DNA of 15,380 nt, taken from the NCBI GenBank assembly GCA_964428805.1, contig CAYRZF010000050.1, positions 1 to 15,380 of the forward strand, read 5' to 3'. Shown here one piece after another: positions 1 through 8,134 of the stretch (its first letter is position 1; every line of letters begins with the position of its first letter). Origin of the DNA: CAYRZF01 sp964428805 (GTDB taxonomy: Bacteria > Methylomirabilota > Methylomirabilia > Rokubacteriales > CSP1-6). The notes beneath the pieces are model-generated. The model saw only the letters and a list, made by a program, of their open reading frames with translations, did not search any database and had not been told where the DNA came from. The position numbers and the translations under genes are program-made.

Positions 1-54
1 CGCTGATCGCCCTCACCCCTCCTCGCGGGTTCCCCGCAATGGGGGCCCGGTTCC

Positions 55-84
55 TTGACGCTCCACGTTGTCGGGTGTTAGCAT
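55..84 (+). promoter_or_regulatory. Putative sigma70-type promoter for ileS
   Basis: The -35-like hexamer TTGACG (55-60, 5 of 6 to consensus) is followed after 18 bases by TAGCAT (79-84, 4 of 6). The -10 is preceded by TG at 76-77, in the extended -10 position. The predicted transcription start, about 7 bases past the -10, is near 91, only about 7 bases before the ATG at 98. The promoter is inferred from sequence match alone. It would leave the AAGGT at 86-90 largely outside the mRNA. Confidence 0.5.
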
Positions 85-97
85 CAAGGTTCGCTTT

Positions 98-2956
98 ATG
101 GACTACAAGGCCACCCTGAATCTTCCGAAGACTGATTTTCCGATGAAGGCCTCCCTCACCCGGATGGAGCTCGAGATGCTCCGCCGCTGGGAGGCCATGG
201 ACATCTACGCCCGGCTCCGCCAGGCCTCGGCCGCCCGCCCGCTCTGGATCCTCCACGACGGCCCTCCCTACGCCAACGGCCACATCCACATGGGCACCGC
301 GCTGAACAAGATCCTGAAGGACATCATCGTCAAGTCTCGCTCCATGCTCGGCGCCAACGCCGTCTTCGTCCCGGGGTGGGACTGCCACGGCCTGCCCATC
401 GAGCACCAGGTGGACAAAGAGCTGGGGCTCGACAGGGCCACGGGCGATGTGCGCCGGGCCATGGATCCGCTGGAGAAGCGGCGCCGCTGTCGCGAGTACG
501 CGCTCCGGTTTGTCGAGATCCAGCGCGAGGAATTCAAGCGCCTAGGCGTGTTTGGCGACTGGAAGAACCCGTATCTGACCATGGCGCCCGCCTACCAGGC
601 AGTGATCGTTCGGGAGTTCGGGCGCTTCGTTGGCCGCGGCATCGTCTACAAGGGGCTCAAGCCGGTCCACTGGTGCATGCACTGCAAGACCGCCCTGGCC
701 CAGGCCGAGGTGGAGTACGACGAGGAGACGGCGCCCTCGGTCTGGGTGAAGTTCCCCCTGAAGTCGGTGCCCGCCGAACTCGAGGCGAAGCTCGCGGGCC
801 GCCGGGCGTTTGCCGTCATCTGGACGACGACCCCCTGGACGTTGCCGGCGAACCTCGCCGTCGCCGTTCACCCGACGCAGAGTTACGTCGCGATTGAACC
901 GCTTGAAGCGGCGGGGGAAGTTTACGTCGTTGCGGAGGCTCTGAAGGACGATTTCTTGCGGCTATTCGGGTCTCACACGGCGCGCGAAGTCGCGTCACTC
1001 CCCGGCTCGGCCCTGAAGGGTCACACGTTCCGGCATCCGTGGATCGACCGCGAGGGGCCGATCGCCACCGCCGAGTTCGTGGCGATTAACCAGGGCACCG
1101 GCCTTGTGCACATTGCGCCGGGCCACGGCGAGGAGGACTACGAGCTGGGGAAGCAGCTCGGCCTCCGGACCTACAACCCCGTGGACGATGACGGGAAGTT
1201 CAGCGCTGAGGTCGCGCACTTCGCGGGGATGACGGTGTGGGAGGCCAACCCGAAGATCATCGCGCACCTCCGCGCCGCCGGCATGCTGGTCGCGGAGCGT
1301 CCCCTGACCCATACCTATCCCCACTGCTGGCGCTGCAAAAACCCGACCCTCTTTCGCGCCACGGAGCAGTGGTTCATCTCGATGGATCAGGATGGGCTCC
1401 GTCGGCGCGCCCTTGAGGCGATTCGGCAGCACGTCCGCTGGATCCCGGCCTGGGGGCAGGAGCGGATCGCCAACATGGTGGCAACGCGCCCAGACTGGTG
1501 CGTCTCCCGCCAGCGCGTGTGGGGGGTCCCCATCGTCGCGTTCTACTGCCGCGGGTGCGAGGCGTTCTTGCTGGAGGAGCGCCTCATCGAGCATGTGGCG
1601 GCCCGGATGCGGGAGGGCGAGGGGGCAGATCTCTGGTATCGGCGTGAGGCCGGGGAACTGCTGCCGCCGGGCAGCCGCTGTCCCCGTTGCGGCGGGAGCG
1701 AGTTCAGGAAGGAGACGGACATCCTGGATGTGTGGTTCGATTCCGGGTGCAGTCACGCGGCAGTGCTCGAAGTCCGACCCGAACTCGCCTGGCCCGCCGA
1801 GATGTACCTGGAGGGCTCGGACCAGCACCGCGGCTGGTTTCACTCCTCGCTCCTCGAGGCGGTGGGGACGCGGGGCGCCGCGCCCTACCGCCAGGTGCTC
1901 ACCCACGGCTTCCTCGTGGACGGCGAGGGACGCAAGATGTCCAAGTCGCTGGGGAACGTCATCGCGCCGCAGGACGTGATCCCGAAGCACGGGGCAGAAA
2001 TCCTCCGGCTGTGGGTGGCGGCGGAGGATTACACCGAGGACATCCGGGTGCCCGAGCCCGAGATCATGGGGCAGCTCACGGAGGCGTACCGGCGCATCCG
2101 GAACACCTGCCGGTTCCTCCTCGGCAATCTCAACGATTTCGACCCAGCCCGAGACTCGATCCCGTACGCGAGGCTCGACGAGGTGGATCGTTGGGCGCTC
2201 GGGCGCCTCGGTCGGCTGATCGCCCGTGTCCGGAAGGCGTACGACGATTACCAGTTTCACACCGTCTTTCACTCGCTCCACAACTTCTGCGCGGTGGACC
2301 TCTCCGCGCTCTACCTCGATATCCTCAAGGACCGCCTTTACACCTCTGCCTCGGCGGACCCTGCCCGCCGAGCCGCTCAGACGGTGTGCTATGAGATCCT
2401 CCAGGCACTGACTCAGCTGATGGCGCCGATCCTCACGTTCACAGCCGAGGAGGTCTGGGGGTACCTTCCCGGGCCCAGCAAGGCCGAGAGCGTCCATCTC
2501 GTCCTCTTCCCCGAGGCTCGGACCGAATGGCTGAACGAGAAGCTGGAGCGCGACTGGGAGCGGCTCCTCGAGGTGCGCCGCGAGGTGGCGAAGCGACTCG
2601 AAGCCGCGAGGGTCGGCAGGGCTGTAAAGGAGGCTCCGAGCATCGGGAGCGGTCTCGAGGCGACGGTGTGGATCACCGCCGCTCCTGAGGATCTGCCCGA
2701 GCTTCTCCGTAGAAAGCGCGACCTTCTGCCGACGTTGTTCATCGTGTCGCAGGTCAGGCTGTTCGAGCAGCCGCCTGTCGCCTCCTTGCTTCCGCCGAGC
2801 GAGAGCACCGAGATTCCCGGCCTTGTGATTGCCATCGACCACGCCCCCGGGAAAAAGTGCGTACGCTGCTGGAAGTACAGCGAGCGGGTGGGGGAGGATC
2901 CCGAGCATCCGGCGCTCTGCGAGCGCTGCGCCCCCGTCGTTCGCGCTCTGGGATGA
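98..2956 (+). CDS. ileS: Isoleucyl-tRNA synthetase
   Basis: This enzyme charges tRNA(Ile) with isoleucine in the cytoplasm; it is a class I synthetase. The HIGH-type motif HIHMG starts at residue 62 inside PYANGHIHMG. The KMSKS loop is at 613-617. Between them lies the CP1 editing domain, with TTPWTLPANLAV and GTGLVHIAPGHGEEDY. The Trp-rich segment TRPDWCVSRQRVWGVP and DVWFDSG are typical of bacterial IleS. The C-terminus keeps a four-cysteine zinc site (C921, C924, C941, C944). The length of 952 aa is normal for a full-length bacterial enzyme. I chose the ATG at 98 over an in-frame TTG at 68: the extra ten residues look non-conserved, and AAGGT at 86-90 gives Shine-Dalgarno-like spacing. The stop overlaps the lspA start by four bases (ATGA), so translation is probably coupled. 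Confidence 0.97.
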   Translation: MDYKATLNLPKTDFPMKASLTRMELEMLRRWEAMDIYARLRQASAARPLWILHDGPPYANGHIHMGTALNKILKDIIVKSRSMLGANAVFVPGWDCHGLPIEHQVDKELGLDRATGDVRRAMDPLEKRRRCREYALRFVEIQREEFKRLGVFGDWKNPYLTMAPAYQAVIVREFGRFVGRGIVYKGLKPVHWCMHCKTALAQAEVEYDEETAPSVWVKFPLKSVPAELEAKLAGRRAFAVIWTTTPWTLPANLAVAVHPTQSYVAIEPLEAAGEVYVVAEALKDDFLRLFGSHTAREVASLPGSALKGHTFRHPWIDREGPIATAEFVAINQGTGLVHIAPGHGEEDYELGKQLGLRTYNPVDDDGKFSAEVAHFAGMTVWEANPKIIAHLRAAGMLVAERPLTHTYPHCWRCKNPTLFRATEQWFISMDQDGLRRRALEAIRQHVRWIPAWGQERIANMVATRPDWCVSRQRVWGVPIVAFYCRGCEAFLLEERLIEHVAARMREGEGADLWYRREAGELLPPGSRCPRCGGSEFRKETDILDVWFDSGCSHAAVLEVRPELAWPAEMYLEGSDQHRGWFHSSLLEAVGTRGAAPYRQVLTHGFLVDGEGRKMSKSLGNVIAPQDVIPKHGAEILRLWVAAEDYTEDIRVPEPEIMGQLTEAYRRIRNTCRFLLGNLNDFDPARDSIPYARLDEVDRWALGRLGRLIARVRKAYDDYQFHTVFHSLHNFCAVDLSALYLDILKDRLYTSASADPARRAAQTVCYEILQALTQLMAPILTFTAEEVWGYLPGPSKAESVHLVLFPEARTEWLNEKLERDWERLLEVRREVAKRLEAARVGRAVKEAPSIGSGLEATVWITAAPEDLPELLRRKRDLLPTLFIVSQVRLFEQPPVASLLPPSESTEIPGLVIAIDHAPGKKCVRCWKYSERVGEDPEHPALCERCAPVVRALG

Positions 2957-3429
2957 GACGCACGCTCGCGGTGGGGGCGGCCGTCCTGGTGCTCGACCAG
3001 GCGACCAAGCTGCTGGCGTTGGCTCGGCTTTCCCCCGGCCATCCCGTGTCGGTAGTGGACGGCGTCCTGGCACTCACCCTGGTGCTGAACCCCGGCCTCG
3101 CCTTCGGCATACTCGGCGCCGTCCCGCCGGGCTGGCGCTGGGTCGTCGCCCTCCTGTCGGTGGTCGCCCTCTGCGCGCTCGGTTTCCTCGCGATCCAACT
3201 CCTGCCCGGAGGCGGCTGGCCCGCGGCGTTCGCTCTGGGGCTCATCTTCGGCGGCGCCCTGGGCAACCTCATCGACCGCTGGCGGTTCGGTGCCGTGGTG
3301 GACTTCATCGACGTGTACTGGCGGGCCTATCACTGGCCCGCCTTCAACGTGGCCGACTCGGCGATCAGCGTCGGGGTTGCGCTCCTGGCCCTCCGGCTCC
3401 TCACCCGGCAGGCGCCTCACCCAGCCTGA
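2953..3429 (+). CDS. lspA: Lipoprotein signal peptidase (signal peptidase II)
   Basis: LspA is an inner-membrane aspartyl protease that removes the signal peptide from prolipoproteins after diacylglyceryl transfer. The 158-aa protein matches the family length and is mostly hydrophobic, with four likely membrane segments. Family motifs are present: the N-terminal LDQATK, an NxGxAFG-type motif as LNPGLAFG, GALGNLIDR, and the catalytic aspartates in VVDFID (D117) and FNVADS (D135). Their 18-residue spacing equals that of the E. coli pair. The ATG overlaps the ileS stop and has no clear Shine-Dalgarno site, so it probably depends on ileS translation. The ileS-lspA order is widespread in bacteria. 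An upstream extension in the same frame exists but lies inside ileS and is not conserved-looking. Confidence 0.95.
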   Translation: MRRTLAVGAAVLVLDQATKLLALARLSPGHPVSVVDGVLALTLVLNPGLAFGILGAVPPGWRWVVALLSVVALCALGFLAIQLLPGGGWPAAFALGLIFGGALGNLIDRWRFGAVVDFIDVYWRAYHWPAFNVADSAISVGVALLALRLLTRQAPHPA

Positions 3430-3434
3430 TTCGC

Positions 3435-4442
3435 GTGTCCCGCCTCGAGAGGTTTTCAGTCGAGCCCGGCGCGGCGGGGCGCCGCCTCGATCTGTGGCTG
3501 GCGGGGAAGTTGCCCGATCTCTCGCGGACGCGTCTCAGGGCGCTCGTGGAGGAGGGGCGTGTGAGCGTGGACGGCCGGGCGGTGAAGCCGTCGGTCCGGC
3601 TCAAGGCCGGTCAAGAGGTTGTGGTCACCGTGCCTCCGGCGCCCGCCGAAACGCTTGGCGCCGAGCCGATCCCCCTCCGAGTGATCTACGAGGATGCCGA
3701 CGTCCTGGTCGTGGACAAGCCCGCCCGGATGGTCGTCCACCCGGGCGCCGGGCAGAAGAGCGGCACTCTCGCCAATGCGCTCTTGGCCCATGCGCCGTCC
3801 ACCGGAGGGGTGGGCGGGCCGCGGCGGCCCGGCATCGTCCATCGCCTTGACAAGGGGACGTCGGGACTCCTCGTCGTCGCCAAAAGCGCGCGGGCGTACT
3901 CAGGCCTGACCGCCGAGCTCGCGGCCCGAAAGGTTCTCCGGCGCTATCTGGTGCTCGCCCACGGCCTTGTCCAGCGGGCGGCAGGGACCATTGATGCGCC
4001 CGTCGGCCGCCACCCACATCAGCGGACCCGGATGGCGGTTCTGCCTCCCGGCCGTGGCAAGCGCGCCGTCACGCGCTTCAGGGTCCTGGAGCGGTTCAAA
4101 GGGTACACGTACCTCGAAGCTCAGCTCGAGACCGGCCGCACGCATCAGATTCGCGTCCACCTGACTTCTATCGGGCATCCACTGGTGGGGGACTCCACCT
4201 ACCGACGGCGGGGCACGCCGCAGATCACCGACCCCGCTCTGGCGGGGCTCATCGAAGGGCTGGACGGGATCGCGCTTCACGCCGCAGTGCTCGCGTTCAC
4301 TCATCCGGTGACTGGGCAGCGCTTGGAGTTCAGCATCCCCCCGCCCGAGAGGATGGAGCGCCTGCTGGCCCATCTGCGGGGAGCTTTGGCCCCCTCACCC
4401 CACCCTCCCCCCCCGAGGGGGAGAGGACCCAGGGGGCGGTGA
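3435..4442 (+). CDS. rluD: RluA-family 23S rRNA pseudouridine synthase (RluD-like)
   Basis: This 335-aa enzyme isomerises uridine to pseudouridine in large-subunit rRNA. An N-terminal S4 RNA-binding domain covers about residues 8-70 (RRLDLWLAGKL, SRTRLRALVEEGRVSVDG). The catalytic domain contains VVDKPARMVVHPG and the RluA-family motif HRLDKGTSGLLVV, with catalytic D139 at the same number as in E. coli RluD. ETGRTHQIRVHL and GHPLVGDSTY follow. There is no ATG before the S4 domain. I chose GTG at 3435, five bases after the lspA stop, with only a weak Shine-Dalgarno site. The frame is open further upstream, but that part lies inside ileS and lspA. The last ~17 residues (rich in P, R and G) are encoded by a GC-rich palindromic repeat and look added. 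RluD is the best guess; RluA/RluC substrate specificity cannot be excluded. Confidence 0.9.
   Translation: MSRLERFSVEPGAAGRRLDLWLAGKLPDLSRTRLRALVEEGRVSVDGRAVKPSVRLKAGQEVVVTVPPAPAETLGAEPIPLRVIYEDADVLVVDKPARMVVHPGAGQKSGTLANALLAHAPSTGGVGGPRRPGIVHRLDKGTSGLLVVAKSARAYSGLTAELAARKVLRRYLVLAHGLVQRAAGTIDAPVGRHPHQRTRMAVLPPGRGKRAVTRFRVLERFKGYTYLEAQLETGRTHQIRVHLTSIGHPLVGDSTYRRRGTPQITDPALAGLIEGLDGIALHAAVLAFTHPVTGQRLEFSIPPPERMERLLAHLRGALAPSPHPPPPRGRGPRGR
4389..4438. repeat. Degenerate GC-rich palindromic repeat at the rluD 3' end
   Basis: The left arm carries CCCCTCACCCCACCC and a C run. The right arm carries GAGGGGGAGAGG followed by a diverged outer part. The block resembles the better-preserved palindrome inside the helicase gene (10086-10140): both share CCCTCACC, a C-rich inner arm and GGGGGAGAGG. 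It encodes the Pro/Arg-rich end of the pseudouridine synthase. It could fold into an imperfect GC hairpin just before the glmU promoter, but there is no following T run, so an intrinsic terminator role is unsupported. Confidence 0.6.
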
Positions 4443-4448
4443 ACAACG

Positions 4449-4457
4449 TGATATTAT
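4449..4457 (+). promoter_or_regulatory. Putative extended -10 promoter for glmU
   Basis: TGA-TATTAT (TG at 4449-4450, hexamer 4452-4457, 5 of 6 to TATAAT) is an extended -10 element in an unusually AT-rich patch of this GC-rich window. I see no matching -35. The hexamer ends 10 bases before the glmU ATG, so transcription would start about 3-5 bases before the start codon. This is a sequence match only. Confidence 0.45.
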
Positions 4458-4467
4458 TGGGGGCACA

Positions 4468-5861
4468 ATGGCTGTCGGTCTGACCTTGGTCGTTCTGGCT
4501 GCGGGCGAAGGGAAGCGCATGCGCTCGCGCCACCCCAAGGCGCTTCACCTCCTCGGCGGGCGCCCCCTCGTGGCGTATCCGGTGACCCTCGCCCGGCGTC
4601 TGGGCGGGAGGCTCGTGGTCGTGGTGGGGCGGGGCAGCGAGGAGGTCCGGCGCGCGGTGGGCGACGCCCCCGACCTACACTTCGTCGAGCAGAAGGACCG
4701 GCTCGGGACCGGCCACGCGCTCAAGGAGGCCCGGAGCGCCTGCGGCAACGGTTCGGGGACAGTGGTGGTCCTCCCGGCGGACACGCCGCTCCTCTCCGAG
4801 GCGACGCTCAAACGGCTCGTGGATCGGCACCGGACCAGCGGCGCGGCAGCGACGCTCCTGACCGCGGTCGTGGACGACGCGGCCGGTTACGGCCGCATCG
4901 TGCGCAAGGCGGGCCGGGTGACAGCCATCGTCGAGGACCGCGACGCCTCTGCCCGGCAGAGGCAGATCCGGGAGATCAACACGAGCATCTATGCCTTCGA
5001 CGCTCGCCGCCTCTGGCCGGCCCTCGACCAGGTGCGCCCGGACAATAGCCAGGGAGAGTACTACCTCACCGACATCATCGCCATTCTCAGGCGCGAGGGC
5101 CGACCGATCGAGGCGCTCGTGACCGACGACCCTCAGGAATGCCTGGGAATCAACGACCGGAAGCAGCTCGCTCGCGTGGGAGCCCTGCTCCGCGCACGGA
5201 CGTTGGAGCGGCTCATGGTCGAGGGGGTCACCATTCTGGATCCTGCCACGACCTACGTTGATGACACGGCCAGTGTGGGGCCCGACAGCGTGCTCGCGCC
5301 GGGGGTCGTTCTGGAGGGCGCGACAACGATTGGCGCCGAGTGCACGATCGGTCTCGGCTCCCACATCGCCGACAGCCGGCTGGGCGATCGGGTGACGCTC
5401 AAGCCATATTGCGTCCTGACGCAAGCGATCGTTGAGGACGACGCCATGCTCGGCCCCTTCTGTCACCTCCGCCCTCTGTCTCATGTGGGGGTGCGGGCGA
5501 AGATCGGCAACTTCGTCGAGCTGAAAAAGTCCCGGATCGGCCGCGGCTCCAAGGTCCCGCACCTCTCCTACGTGGGGGACGCGATCGTGGCGGAGGACGT
5601 GAACATCGGCGCCGGGACGATCACGTGCAACTACGACGGGGTGGCCAAGCACGAGACCCGCATCGGCAAGGGGGCGTTCGTCGGAACCAACTCGAGCCTG
5701 GTGGCCCCCATCACGATCGGCGAAGGGGCCTACGTGGCCGCCGGCTCCACGGTTACCGAGGATGTCCCCCCCGGGGCTCTGGCCCTGGGCCGGAGCAAGC
5801 AGGTGAACAAAGAGGGTTGGGCCGCCCGACGCAAGGAGTCGAAGAGCACGGGTCACGAGTA

Positions 5862-5862
<1 letters not shown>
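4468..5862 (+). CDS. glmU: Bifunctional GlmU: GlcN-1-P acetyltransferase / GlcNAc-1-P uridylyltransferase
   Basis: GlmU acetylates glucosamine-1-phosphate and then couples it to UTP, giving UDP-GlcNAc for peptidoglycan and lipid A synthesis. The 464-aa length is typical. The N-terminal uridylyltransferase starts with LAAGEGKRM (residues 10-18) and conserved K24. It continues with RLGTGHAL, the metal-site region PADTPLL and EINTSIYAFD. From about residue 250 the C-terminal half is a left-handed beta-helix of hexapeptide repeats. It contains FVELKKSRIG, the catalytic-type His in KVPHLSYVGDA (H365, equivalent to E. coli H363), and GAGTITCNYDG. The ATG at 4468 starts directly before the conserved nucleotide-binding motif. 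There is no clear Shine-Dalgarno site; a -10 box lies 10 bases upstream. The TAA stop shares one base with the glmS ATG (TAATG). Confidence 0.96.
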
Positions 5863-7698
<1,836 letters not shown>

Positions 7699-7700
<2 letters not shown>

Positions 7701-7704
7701 GAGG
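7699..7704 (+). promoter_or_regulatory. Strong Shine-Dalgarno site for the 7710 gene
   Basis: AGGAGG overlaps the last two bases of the glmS TAG stop and lies five bases before the ATG at 7710. It is the most consensus-like ribosome binding site noticed in the window. It fixes the start of the small secreted protein and implies expression from the glmS transcript. Confidence 0.75.
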
Positions 7705-7709
7705 CCGTA

Positions 7710-8096
7710 ATGAGGGTTTTGACGCTTGGTGTGTTCCTGCTGCTCCTCCTCCCGGTGACAGTCTTCGCCCAGGGGAACCCTAGCAACCCGGCTGATTTCA
7801 CCCGGAACCCGTACCCGACCATGCCGTGGTCGGGGATCACCAATCCGAACATGGGCACCCAGGGCAACGCGGTTAGGTACATCCAGGTGCCGCCCCAGCA
7901 AGTGGTAGTTCCGGTGTACGTGCCGGGGCCGGGGAGCCTTTCCGGAGGATATGACCCGCAGGTCGTGGAGATTCCCGGATACGTTGTCACGGAGACCACG
8001 ACGGGGTACCTCTATCCCGAGCGCTGGAGCCTCGAGCAGGTGACCTACGGCGTCTATCAGTGGCGGGTCTTCCCTCAGGCGTTCACGCGCAAGTAG
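7710..8096 (+). CDS. Small secreted protein of unknown function
   Basis: I do not recognise this 128-aa protein. It begins with a clear Sec signal peptide: MR, then a hydrophobic core VLTLGVFLLLLLPVTV, then a signal peptidase I-type site VFA|QG after residue 20. This predicts a periplasmic or exported mature form of about 108 residues. There is no lipobox cysteine, and the protein appears to contain no cysteine at all. The mature part starts Asn/Pro-rich (NPSNPADFTRNPYPTMPW). A Val/Pro stretch (VPPQQVVVPVYVPGPG) follows, and then a Tyr/Trp-rich end (GYLYPERWSLEQVTYGVYQW). No catalytic motif is visible. It lies nine bases after glmS with an excellent Shine-Dalgarno site, so it is probably co-transcribed with glmU-glmS. 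A link to the cell envelope is only an inference from secretion and context. Confidence 0.8.
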   Translation: MRVLTLGVFLLLLLPVTVFAQGNPSNPADFTRNPYPTMPWSGITNPNMGTQGNAVRYIQVPPQQVVVPVYVPGPGSLSGGYDPQVVEIPGYVVTETTTGYLYPERWSLEQVTYGVYQWRVFPQAFTRK

Positions 8097-8117
8097 CCAG
8101 TTCGCTCGTTTCCGCTG

Positions 8118-8131
8118 TGGTATCGTAGAAT
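8118..8131 (+). promoter_or_regulatory. Possible -10 element for the uvrD/pcrA gene
   Basis: TGG-TATCGT (TG at 8118-8119, hexamer 8121-8126, 4 of 6) has the extended -10 form. It overlaps a second candidate, TAGAAT (8126-8131, 5 of 6). TATCGT ends eight bases before the ATG at 8135, which would start the mRNA at or next to the start codon. There is no Shine-Dalgarno site before this ATG, and no good -35 is visible. The support is weak on its own. Confidence 0.3.
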
Positions 8132-8134
8132 CCC

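Noticed and set aside
1..97. A T-box leader before ileS
   Set aside because: Only 97 bases are visible and they contain a promoter-like sequence close to the ATG. I see no T-box sequence or terminator/antiterminator arrangement. The small hairpin GCGGG-TTC-CCCGC (25-37) lies upstream of the predicted transcription start.
68..97. TTG at 68 as the ileS start
   Set aside because: It would add ten residues that do not resemble IleS N-termini and would lie inside the predicted promoter. The ATG at 98 is better placed.
995..3073. A 692-codon open frame on the - strand, opposite ileS and lspA
   Set aside because: Long antisense frames are expected in high-GC DNA. The translation is Pro/Arg/His-rich with no recognisable domain, and the + strand carries full ileS motifs over the same bases. 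The same applies to the other long - strand frames (opposite glmU, glmS and the helicase).
5700..5861. A glmS ribozyme upstream of glmS
   Set aside because: The sequence before glmS is the conserved C-terminus of GlmU, and the two genes overlap by one base, so there is no untranslated leader.
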